Of a DNA stretch of 11,730 nt, positions 5,589-11,730 are shown piece after piece. The DNA comes from an uncultured Erysipelotrichaceae bacterium (GTDB lineage: Bacteria > Bacillota_I > Bacilli_A > Erysipelotrichales > Erysipelotrichaceae): NCBI GenBank assembly GCA_902782505.1, contig CACZNO010000106.1, positions 1-11,730 on the forward strand. The letters are read 5' to 3'. The notes under the pieces were generated by a model, which made no database searches, was not told the DNA's origin, and was given only the letters and a program-made list of their open reading frames with translations. Made by a program: the position numbers and the translations under genes. The stretch's first letter is position 1. Every line of letters begins with the position of its first letter.

Positions 5589-6125
5589 TTATTTCGCCAG
5601 CATCAGCTTGAGATGGTAGAACGCGAAGACCGTACATCCGGCCATGATGACCGCGTGGAACACAATGACGATCGTGTCGTAATGATTCAATAAACTGTAC
5701 ACGAACATTACTACGCCGAGCGCGAAAGTCAAAAGACTTTTGGCGATCGTCATAACCTTGTCTCTTTTGACAATGTCCTTGTAGGAAGTCCATCCTTCGG
5801 TCTTGGCCTTGTTGACAGGCATGCCTTTACAGAACAGATAGAACCAGATTTCCAGGGCCAGCCAGGTGACAACACCGATGATGACCGGAATGAATCCCGC
5901 ATATCCTTTCTGATCGACCAGGAAAATCAAAGACACGGTATAAATCAGTAGGAAATAGAGATACCGGGTCTGTAACAGGGTGAACTGCCCGTAATCCGGA
6001 CGCTGGACCGTGCGCATTTCCGGTAACAGTGGATGCTTATACACAACACGTCCTTTGGCGGACGCCTGTTCGGAGAGAACTCCGATGCCGTAGACTTCAG
6101 GAAGTTTGGATTTTTTCGTGCTCAT
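5589..6125 (-). CDS. Four-helix integral membrane protein, function unknown
   Basis: I do not recognise this 178-residue protein. A basic, hydrophilic N-terminus of about 54 residues is followed by four predicted membrane segments at about 55-70, 77-99, 127-146 and 151-171. A charged loop (100-126) lies between the second and third, and the C-terminus is short. There are no cofactor or catalytic motifs. The start is the ATG at 6123-6125 (MSTKKSKLPE), with GAAGG 8 bases upstream. The open frame runs 59 residues further, but that part would include the promoter. It is probably monocistronic, divergent from the zinc-ribbon membrane protein gene with 148 bases between start codons, which hints at shared use in the membrane but proves nothing. 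Confidence 0.8.
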   Translation of the reverse strand: MSTKKSKLPEVYGIGVLSEQASAKGRVVYKHPLLPEMRTVQRPDYGQFTLLQTRYLYFLLIYTVSLIFLVDQKGYAGFIPVIIGVVTWLALEIWFYLFCKGMPVNKAKTEGWTSYKDIVKRDKVMTIAKSLLTFALGVVMFVYSLLNHYDTIVIVFHAVIMAGCTVFAFYHLKLMLAK

Positions 6126-6152
6126 AGAGATACCTTCTTCTTTGCTGTTCTT

Positions 6153-6180
6153 ATTATACTCTTTTTGCGTGCTCTGACAA
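6153..6180 (-). promoter_or_regulatory. Promoter of the four-helix membrane protein gene
   Basis: On the reverse strand TTGTCA (6175-6180) and a perfect TATAAT (6153-6158) are 16 bases apart. They lie 27 bases upstream of the chosen ATG, which supports that start over the longer open frame. Confidence 0.75.
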
Positions 6181-6273
6181 ATGGCCGTGATTTTTATCCG
6201 CTTGGCATTCCATCCTTTTCCGGAATCCGTCATAATAAAGATAATCAAACAACGTTTCGGACAAGGTGGAAAA

Positions 6274-7938
6274 ATGGAAAAAACGATTCCTTTACGCATC
6301 ACGTGTACTTCCTGCGGTTCGCCGCTGGGTTTTGATATTGTACATCAGACCTATGCCTGCCGTTTTTGCGGAAAGGTGATGTCCGACGAGGAATCCAAAG
6401 ACCAGGTCCGGAAATGGCGGGACCGGTATCGTATCAAGGCGAAATCCAGCGCGGCGGAAATCACGTGCTGCGATTGTCCTTCCTGCGGATCCCGTGTGAT
6501 TTTTCCTTCGGAAGAAGCTTCCGAGACCTGCGACTACTGCGGCTCAAAACTGGTGCGCCATGAATTCCTGGAAGAAGAGACGTTACCGGAACTGATCATT
6601 CCGTTTACCTTTACCGCGGATGAAGCGAAAAAACGTCTTCTTTCGTGGGCGGAGAAACATCCCTTAAAGAAAGAAGCCCGGCGTATCCGGCAGAACATCG
6701 AAGACCTGAAGGAATACTATCTGCCGTATGATATCATGCGCGGCAAGGTGAGCGCATGGGCGTCCCGGGATAACGGCAAACGGAGATACCGCGTGCGCGG
6801 GTTTATTGAATCCGCGGCGGTGGTTACTTCGCGGCAATTCAGCAATCCTCTTCTGGACAAAGTCGAACCGTACGACTGGGCTGTGGCGGAACCGTTCCAT
6901 CTGGGGTATGTGACAGGACCGAGAGTCCGGATCCCCAATCTGACGAAAACCGAGAAAGACGCCCGCGTCACGCAGGAAATCAAGGAGATTTTCTTGCCGG
7001 AAGTCGAGAAAACCTTACAGACCACCGGCGTGGACGTCGATGTTTCCACGAAGGATCTTTTCGGCGTATCGGCGTTATTGCCGGTGTATTATCTGCGCGC
7101 GGGAGAGTATTTCGCGGTGATGAACGGACAGACCGGCCGGATCGCGGTTACGGATTTCCGTAAGAAGAAGACCTATCCGTGGGTTCTGGAGCCGCTTTTC
7201 TATACGATCCTTTCCACGGTCCTGTTGTCCGTTCCGTACCGTTTCGCGCCGGAAGCCGTATGCCTTTTCGCGGCCGTCTTCGCGTGCATTTATTTCTCCG
7301 TGTTTAGCGAAGGAAGAAACTCGTTGATCCGCCGGATCATCACCCAAAGCGAAAAGGCCCGCGCCTTGCGGGAAAACGAAGAGATCCGTTTCATCGAAGG
7401 AAAAGACGTCCTGCAGAACACGTTTGACAATACGCCGGTTTTCGTCGAGAAGGACAAAAACGGTGAAGAGGTGCCGGTAAAGATCCGGTTCTATACACCC
7501 GGAAGAATCGTGCGAATGATTTTGTCGATGGTGTTGACGATCGGACTGCCGGTTCTTCCGGCGGGATTGATCCATTTAGCGCAGATCGAAGAAACCGGGG
7601 AACCCTTCATGGAAAACTTCCATTGGCAATACGGCGGCGCCTGGTATATCATCGCGGTGTTCCTCTGTATCCTGTACTGGATCAAGGGCATGCGTATCGA
7701 TGTCTATGATCATCCGTTATTCTGGCGGATCATGGACGACGGATCGTATAAGCGCATGCGTTCTCCCGATTCCCGCATGGGCGGCATTCTTTCCATGTTC
7801 GGGGTCGGAGAAATCGATGATAACGGGCACCGGGTCGGTTTATTACGTTTATTATGGAGTATGGGCGGTTTAGGAGCGTTTTTGGGAATCACGTTGCTGG
7901 TGATCCTGCTCGGATCGACAGCCGCGATCATCGGATAA
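6274..7938 (+). CDS. Double zinc-ribbon, multi-spanning membrane protein
   Basis: The 554-residue protein starts at ATG 6274, with AAGGTGG just upstream; an in-frame ATG at 6181 lies inside the divergent promoter and has no ribosome binding site. Two zinc ribbons open the protein: Cys11/Cys14/Cys29/Cys32 and Cys68/Cys71/Cys86/Cys89, the second with extra Cys65 and Cys66. A soluble region (about 95-300) begins with LPELIIPFTFTADEAKKRL. Five membrane segments follow, at about 303-325, 327-346, 416-433, 457-471 and 526-553, with a charged stretch at 347-410. Similar proteins are often annotated as 'TFIIB-type zinc ribbon-containing' or even PriA-like because of the ribbons alone; there is no helicase motif here. 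Function is unknown. It is followed after 18 bases by the VOC gene and is probably co-transcribed with it. Confidence 0.8.
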   Translation: MEKTIPLRITCTSCGSPLGFDIVHQTYACRFCGKVMSDEESKDQVRKWRDRYRIKAKSSAAEITCCDCPSCGSRVIFPSEEASETCDYCGSKLVRHEFLEEETLPELIIPFTFTADEAKKRLLSWAEKHPLKKEARRIRQNIEDLKEYYLPYDIMRGKVSAWASRDNGKRRYRVRGFIESAAVVTSRQFSNPLLDKVEPYDWAVAEPFHLGYVTGPRVRIPNLTKTEKDARVTQEIKEIFLPEVEKTLQTTGVDVDVSTKDLFGVSALLPVYYLRAGEYFAVMNGQTGRIAVTDFRKKKTYPWVLEPLFYTILSTVLLSVPYRFAPEAVCLFAAVFACIYFSVFSEGRNSLIRRIITQSEKARALRENEEIRFIEGKDVLQNTFDNTPVFVEKDKNGEEVPVKIRFYTPGRIVRMILSMVLTIGLPVLPAGLIHLAQIEETGEPFMENFHWQYGGAWYIIAVFLCILYWIKGMRIDVYDHPLFWRIMDDGSYKRMRSPDSRMGGILSMFGVGEIDDNGHRVGLLRLLWSMGGLGAFLGITLLVILLGSTAAIIG

Positions 7939-7956
7939 ATTCAGGAGGTTCATCGA

Positions 7957-8331
7957 ATGCGAATTAATAATGTCGGAATCAATGTCAAGGATCTGGAAGG
8001 TGCGAAAAAGTTCTTTGAGGACTATTTCCATGCGGTCGAGCACGCGTACTACGAGGAAGACAACGGGTTCAAGGAGTACATTCTGCGTCTGGATGAAGGG
8101 GCTAAGCTTGAAATCATGACGAAGCCTGAGATCATCGACCGCGAAAAGCACAACAACGACGCCGGTCTGGTGCACATCTGCATCAAAGTCGCCGACCGCG
8201 AAGAACTTGACCGGATCATCGCGAAGATCCACGCGGACGGTTACGAAGTTCAATACGAACCCGCGACCGTCGGCGGAAAGGAAATCCGCGCCGTCACCTT
8301 TGAAGATATTATTCTGGAAGTGTGCTGTTAG
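7957..8331 (+). CDS. VOC (glyoxalase/bleomycin-resistance fold) family protein
   Basis: A 124-residue protein with the paired beta-alpha-beta-beta-beta modules of the vicinal oxygen chelate fold: the first module opens with INNVGINVKDLEGAKKFFEDYF and the second with LVHICIKVADREELDRII. Of the four usual metal ligands, three are visible: Glu52 (KLEIMT), His73 (LVHICIKV) and Glu121 (ILEVCC). The first, normally a His in strand 1, is replaced by an Asn-rich start (Asn4, Asn5). An AGGAGG ribosome binding site lies 8 bases before the ATG. The stop codon is 2 bases before the lipid-kinase start, so the two are coupled. The substrate cannot be inferred from the family, which includes glyoxalases, dioxygenases, epimerases and binding proteins. 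Confidence 0.88.
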   Translation: MRINNVGINVKDLEGAKKFFEDYFHAVEHAYYEEDNGFKEYILRLDEGAKLEIMTKPEIIDREKHNNDAGLVHICIKVADREELDRIIAKIHADGYEVQYEPATVGGKEIRAVTFEDIILEVCC

Positions 8332-8333
8332 CC

Positions 8334-9317
8334 ATGCATTACCATATACTGATCAATCCGGTCGGGGCTTCGGGAAAGACAAAGGTCTTCTTTGAAGAAA
8401 AAATCCGTCCGCGTTTCGACGCGAGCGGACATGCCTATACCGTCCATTATTCCGCAATCGACCGCAAATTCGACAGGATCGTCGAAGAAATCCTGCGGGA
8501 CGCGAAAGAACCGCAGAACATCGTCGTCATCGGCGGAGACGGCACCTTCAATGACGCGATCAACGGGATCACGGACTTTTCCCTTGCGCGGTTCGCGTTT
8601 ATCCCTTCCGGATCGGCCAACGACCTCGCGAAGGACCTGGGCATTCTGGGTCAGACGGATCAACTGCTGGAGAAGGTATTTGAAGGAAAAGTCCGGCGGG
8701 TCATGGATATCGGGATGCTGGTGTATCACAATCAGACCGCACATCTGAACGTGCGGACGAAAACCGTTGAACCGGCCGATCTTAGGGAAGATATCGTGCG
8801 CTATTTCAATAACGGTGCCAGCGTCGGATTTGACGCGGAAATCTGTGAAAAGGTGGAAATCTCCAAAGCCAAAGGAGCTCTCAACAAGATCGGTTTAGGG
8901 AAATTAGTGTATCTCTATCACGCCATCGGGCTGATCTTCACCGCCAAACGCGCCGCGATCACGATGGAATTTGACGACGGACGGATCCGTAAGATCCCCA
9001 ACTGCCTTTTCGCCGTGGGTATGAATCACCGTTACGAGGGCGGAGGGTTCATGTTCGGACCCAACGGCAAAGACGATGACGGGATGCTGGATTTCACGAT
9101 TGCGGCTCCCAAACACAACGCGGCGTTTTTCCGCGGTTTCCCGCTGGCATATAGCGGCAATCATTTCCGTCTGGAAGGCGTGGACGAGGAAATCGCGAAG
9201 GAAGTGCGCATCCGTCTGGAAAAACCGATGTGGGTACAGACGGACGGAGAGATATCGGCGATGAGTTCCGATGTCACGATCAAGGTGCTTCCGAGAGTCT
9301 TGCAGCTTCTGATATGA
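8334..9317 (+). CDS. Diacylglycerol kinase-like lipid kinase (YegS/BmrU family)
   Basis: A 327-residue ATP-dependent lipid kinase, normal in length for the DgkB/YegS/BmrU group; members phosphorylate diacylglycerol or related lipids at the inner face of the membrane. Motifs in order are INPVGASGKTK (7-17), the nucleotide-binding GGDGTFND (67-74), PSGSANDLAKDL (91-102) and the C-terminal QTDGE that supplies the catalytic glutamate region. I chose ATG 8334, 2 bases after the VOC stop codon. A GTG at 8322 overlaps the VOC gene and leaves no space for a ribosome binding site; GGAAG at 8316-8320 and coupling to VOC probably drive initiation. It is the last gene of the forward run from 6274. The exact lipid is not determined. 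Confidence 0.9.
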   Translation: MHYHILINPVGASGKTKVFFEEKIRPRFDASGHAYTVHYSAIDRKFDRIVEEILRDAKEPQNIVVIGGDGTFNDAINGITDFSLARFAFIPSGSANDLAKDLGILGQTDQLLEKVFEGKVRRVMDIGMLVYHNQTAHLNVRTKTVEPADLREDIVRYFNNGASVGFDAEICEKVEISKAKGALNKIGLGKLVYLYHAIGLIFTAKRAAITMEFDDGRIRKIPNCLFAVGMNHRYEGGGFMFGPNGKDDDGMLDFTIAAPKHNAAFFRGFPLAYSGNHFRLEGVDEEIAKEVRIRLEKPMWVQTDGEISAMSSDVTIKVLPRVLQLLI

Positions 9318-9339
9318 AAAGATCCCGCGCTGCGGGATC
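9317..9339 (-). terminator. Terminator of the XRE-type regulator gene
   Basis: GATCCCGC (9321-9328) and GCGGGATC (9332-9339) form a perfect 8-bp stem with a GCT loop. On the reverse strand it is followed by TTTT, so it ends the regulator transcript. On the forward strand the stem is followed by CAAAAC, making it poor for the lipid-kinase transcript, which may read on into the antisense of the regulator. Confidence 0.75.
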
Positions 9340-9348
9340 CAAAACCGG

Positions 9349-9786
9349 TTATTTCAAGGCGGTCTCTTCGAATTGATCCAACAGAAGGTTGGTATCATCC
9401 GCGGAGAGACCGTTTTGTATGGCATACACCAGAATCATATCGCGTTTATTGCGGGCATATAGTCCCGGCGCACCCGCGATTTCCAGGGCGCGGATCGTTT
9501 CGTTCAGCGTACACCCGGCTGCCAGACAAAGCCGTAAGATCTTGTCCTTGGAAGGATTTCTTTTCCTGCCGTTCAGAATCTGGTAGACGTAGGTGCGTTC
9601 GATTCCGCTTTTGCGGATCAGTTCCGCGGTGCTTGTGTTTTGGACTTCCGGCAGGGAAAGAAAGTACTCGTAAAACGAATCAAAGCCCGGAAGAGTGCCT
9701 TCCGCCTTCATGTATTGGCTCAGCGAGGATTCGCTGTCGATGTTCCGGAGGGTTTCCTCCAGTTTTTGTGTTGTCCGCTTGTCCAT
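9349..9786 (-). CDS. XRE-type helix-turn-helix DNA-binding protein
   Basis: A 145-residue protein with an N-terminal helical region (about 1-48) rich in charged residues, then an XRE/Cro-type five-helix domain at about 52-106. In this domain TAELIRKSGIERTYVYQILNG fits the recognition helix pair, and DKILRLCLAAGCTLNETIRAL the following helices. A short helical C-terminus (107-145) may be for dimerisation. The start is ATG 9784-9786, with AAAGGA 9 bases upstream (9796-9801). It is divergent from the Ser/Thr kinase gene, with only 28 bases between start codons. Its ribosome binding site lies inside the kinase promoter spacer, so binding there could affect both genes. No known specificity can be assigned. 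Confidence 0.82.
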   Translation of the reverse strand: MDKRTTQKLEETLRNIDSESSLSQYMKAEGTLPGFDSFYEYFLSLPEVQNTSTAELIRKSGIERTYVYQILNGRKRNPSKDKILRLCLAAGCTLNETIRALEIAGAPGLYARNKRDMILVYAIQNGLSADDTNLLLDQFEETALK

Positions 9787-9808
9787 GATACGAAATCCTT
9801 TCTATAAT
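9779..9808 (+). promoter_or_regulatory. Kinase promoter giving an apparently leaderless mRNA
   Basis: TTGTCC (9779-9784) and a perfect TATAAT (9803-9808) are 18 bases apart. The -10 box ends 6 bases before the kinase ATG at 9815, so the predicted first base of the mRNA is at or next to the A of the start codon. A second TTGTCC lies at 9771-9776. The -35 box overlaps the start codon of the divergent regulator gene. Confidence 0.55.
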
Positions 9809-9814
9809 GAAGTT

Positions 9815-10888
9815 ATGAATGGGAATGTGTCTTTGTTTGATCCTGCCGTCTATCAGGAATTATATCACCTTGACGGTGCCGGCAGAAGCGTCGTGATGGA
9901 TCGCAAGAATCAGAGAATCTGTGTGCGCAAGGTGCTGGATGTGTACAATCCGGAGGTTTATGCGTGGCTCGGAACACATCATCATCCCCATGTGGCCGCA
10001 GTTTACGAAACAGAGAAAACAGAAGACGGGAAACTGGCGGTTTTGGAAGAATTCACGGAAGGGGAAACGCTGGAAAAACTCCTGGATCAAAATGTGTTAT
10101 CCGGCGAGGAGAAGTTCCGGCTTCTTCTGGAAATCCTCGACGGCGTATCGTTTTTGCACAGCGCGGAGCCGCCGATCATTCACCGCGATATCAAGCCCTC
10201 CAACATCATCGTTTCCAAAGACCGTCACGCAAAAGTCATTGACTATGACGCAGCCAAGATTTACCGGGCTGATGAAAAGCGCGATACAGTTCTGATCGGA
10301 ACCGAGGGAAGCGCTGCCCCGGAACAGTACGGTTTCGGTTCTTCTGCCAGACAAACCGATATCTACGGCTTGGGGATCTTAATAAAGAAGATGTTCCCGG
10401 AAGAATCCTGGGTTAAGCCGGTCATCACGAAAGCCACGAAAATCGATCCCGACGACCGGTATGACAGTGTTCCCGCCATGAAGGCCAGCCTCAAAAACCG
10501 TCATGCGTTCCGTCATATTCCGGTGCCTGAAGTCATCCGGTTCAATGTTCCGGGATTCCGCAGCGGAAATCTCTGGTACAGTCTTCTGGCATTGGCCGGC
10601 TACGGGCTTCTTCTCTGGGTCATTCTGTCCTTTGAGGTCCATGACGCTAACGGAGAACTCGTCACCGGACGGGAACTGCTTGTTTACCAGGTCACGCTGT
10701 CTTTGATCGCCGTGGCGGAAATCGATCTATGGAGCGACTGGACGCATTTGTTCAAAAAGTGTATTCCGGTTTTGTCCCATGACAATCCCGCGGTGCGGAT
10801 CATTGCGATGGCTGTAACGGCGGCCGTTCTGCCGTTTGTCATCATCTTCCTTATGGCTCTTATCATTATAATCTTCTTCCGGCATTGA
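9815..10888 (+). CDS. Membrane-anchored Hanks-type Ser/Thr protein kinase
   Basis: The 357-residue protein has a kinase domain (about 15-235) followed by three membrane segments at about 252-272, 288-305 and 329-355. Lys39 (CVRK) fits the ATP-binding lysine, HRDIKPSN (123-130) holds catalytic Asp125, and GTEGSAAPEQYG (162-173) is the activation-segment APE region. Two things are odd. The metal-binding DFG motif reads DYD (143-145), keeping the Asp. Also, the C-lobe is short: DIYGLGILIKKM is followed almost at once by VITKATKIDPDDRY. The start is ATG 9815: the frame upstream overlaps the divergent gene, and there is no good ribosome binding site, as expected for a leaderless message. Unlike PrkC there are no PASTA repeats, and almost nothing lies outside the membrane. 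It probably pairs with the divergent XRE gene; the substrates are unknown. Confidence 0.88.
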   Translation: MNGNVSLFDPAVYQELYHLDGAGRSVVMDRKNQRICVRKVLDVYNPEVYAWLGTHHHPHVAAVYETEKTEDGKLAVLEEFTEGETLEKLLDQNVLSGEEKFRLLLEILDGVSFLHSAEPPIIHRDIKPSNIIVSKDRHAKVIDYDAAKIYRADEKRDTVLIGTEGSAAPEQYGFGSSARQTDIYGLGILIKKMFPEESWVKPVITKATKIDPDDRYDSVPAMKASLKNRHAFRHIPVPEVIRFNVPGFRSGNLWYSLLALAGYGLLLWVILSFEVHDANGELVTGRELLVYQVTLSLIAVAEIDLWSDWTHLFKKCIPVLSHDNPAVRIIAMAVTAAVLPFVIIFLMALIIIIFFRH

Positions 10889-10901
10889 TGTGTGTGCTGC
10901 G

Positions 10902-10930
10902 AGCCGACCTTTGCGGAAAGGTCGGCTTTT
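10902..10930 (+). terminator. Terminator of the kinase gene
   Basis: AGCCGACCTTT (10902-10912) and AAAGGTCGGCT (10917-10927) form a perfect 11-bp stem with a GCGG loop, followed by TTT and then ATAAT. It starts 13 bases after the kinase stop codon. The T-run merges with a TATAAT (10930-10935), a possible -10 box for the lipoprotein gene, although no convincing -35 box is visible at 16-18 bases. Confidence 0.9.
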
Positions 10931-10963
10931 ATAATGAGATTGTTCAAATAAGGGGGAAATATC

Positions 10964-11730
10964 ATGCGAAAGAAAAACAAGACATTCTCCGCTTTTCTGA
11001 TTACCGCACTGCTGGTGCTTGCCGGATGCGGTTCATCGGGCGGAAATGAGCCGGTCAAACCGGATGATGCAGGAAACAAGCCTGCCAAAGAAGAAAAAGT
11101 CACGGTAGAGGAAACGGTATTGCTGGATGAAGGAGGCATCAAGATCACCGCAACCGGATTCGATGAAAAAGGATTCTGGGGACCGGAACTGAAACTTCTG
11201 TTGGAAAACAACACCGAAAATAACATCATCGTGTCAACGGACGCCTTGATCGTCAATAACTACATGGTTTCGGATCTGTTCTCGGAAAACGTTGCGGCCG
11301 GCAAGAAGTCCAATGTTTCCATGCAAGTGTTCTCGTCCGCGCTGGAAAAGGCGGGAATCACGAAAATCGGACAGATCGAAATTGATTTTCATATTCTGAA
11401 CGAGACATATGACAGAATTCTGGATCCTGCGCCGGTCACTTTGAAAACATCGGTTTATGATTCGATGGATACCAAGCCGAATGATGTCGGGACGGAACTC
11501 TACAACAAAGACGGCATCCGTATTGTCGGAAAGTATACCGACAAGAACAGTTTCTGGGGAACAGCAATCGTCGTTTATATCGAAAACAAGACCGGACGCA
11601 ACGTTATGATCAGTTCGGAAGATCTCTCGGTCAACGGATTCATGGTCAGCGGAGGCCTTTACTCGACGGTGTATGACGGAAAGATGATCATTGATGAAAT
11701 CGAGATCATGGATTCTTCCCTGAAAGAAAA
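10964..11730 (+). CDS. Lipoprotein with tandem 126-residue repeats, 3'-truncated by the window edge
   Basis: The frame is open from ATG 10964 to the right edge (255 codons visible) and follows a strong AGGGGGA ribosome binding site. The basic N-terminus MRKKNK, a hydrophobic stretch and the lipobox LAGC with Cys22 mark a type II signal peptide, so the mature protein should be lipid-anchored on the outer face of the membrane. A Gly/Ser/Pro/Lys linker (23-45) leads to a module at about 50-170 that recurs exactly 126 residues later. Matching points are GI (58/184), FWG (71/197), ENxT (81/207), VNxxMVS (97/223) and GK (113/239). The second copy is cut by the edge. The modules look like small beta-sandwich domains of the kind seen in DUF4352/DUF5067-type lipoproteins, a tentative comparison. 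Its position next to the kinase gene suggests a shared role. Confidence 0.85.
   Translation, partial: MRKKNKTFSAFLITALLVLAGCGSSGGNEPVKPDDAGNKPAKEEKVTVEETVLLDEGGIKITATGFDEKGFWGPELKLLLENNTENNIIVSTDALIVNNYMVSDLFSENVAAGKKSNVSMQVFSSALEKAGITKIGQIEIDFHILNETYDRILDPAPVTLKTSVYDSMDTKPNDVGTELYNKDGIRIVGKYTDKNSFWGTAIVVYIENKTGRNVMISSEDLSVNGFMVSGGLYSTVYDGKMIIDEIEIMDSSLKE

Noticed and set aside
5589..6302. Longer 237-residue version of the four-helix membrane protein
   Set aside because: The extra 59 residues cover the TTGTCA/TATAAT promoter; ATG 6123-6125 has a ribosome binding site.
10684..11256. 190-codon reverse-strand open frame, serine-rich
   Set aside because: It is antisense to the kinase end, the terminator and the lipoprotein gene, whose forward frame has a lipobox and a repeated domain.

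Overview
The window looks like chromosomal DNA of a Bacillota (low-GC Gram-positive-type) bacterium. Ribosome binding sites are AGGAGG-like, promoters are TTGACA/TATAAT-like, genes are tightly packed with intrinsic terminators, and there is a lipobox lipoprotein. The gene mix (OhrR next to a glutathione peroxidase, DUF4428-type zinc ribbon, small HTH protein beside a membrane-anchored Ser/Thr kinase) would suit Erysipelotrichia or a related gut Firmicute, but that placement is an inference. I see no IS element, prophage, CRISPR array, tRNA or rRNA.

Layout. 2-1408 (+) is the 3' part of an M14 zinc carboxypeptidase gene, cut by the left edge. It converges on proC (1447-2247, -) across an 11-bp terminator hairpin. 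proC is divergent from a ROK sugar kinase gene (2361-3254, +). The kinase promoter carries a perfect 9+9 bp inverted repeat that reads as an operator. The ROK gene converges on a DUF4428/triple zinc-ribbon gene (3302-4189, -) across a 13-bp bidirectional terminator. Next is a reverse-strand oxidative-stress operon: glutathione peroxidase (4751-5293) followed, with one base between stop and start, by an OhrR-type MarR regulator (4327-4749). Its promoter is covered by a perfect 10+10 bp palindrome.

5294-5588 has no convincing protein gene. It has a divergent forward promoter built on the same palindrome, a 120-nt domain closed by an 11-bp helix, and a 14-bp terminator hairpin. This is the best candidate here for something undescribed: a structured small RNA of about 225 nt, possibly controlled by OhrR.

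5589-6125 (-) encodes a four-helix membrane protein of unknown role. Divergent from it is a forward run: a double zinc-ribbon membrane protein (6274-7938), a VOC/glyoxalase-fold protein (7957-8331) and a YegS/BmrU-type lipid kinase (8334-9317).

The right end holds a possible signalling cluster: an XRE-type HTH protein (9349-9786, -), a divergent Ser/Thr protein kinase with three C-terminal membrane segments (9815-10888, +), apparently on a leaderless mRNA, and a lipoprotein (10964 to the right edge, +) made of at least two copies of a 126-residue repeat.
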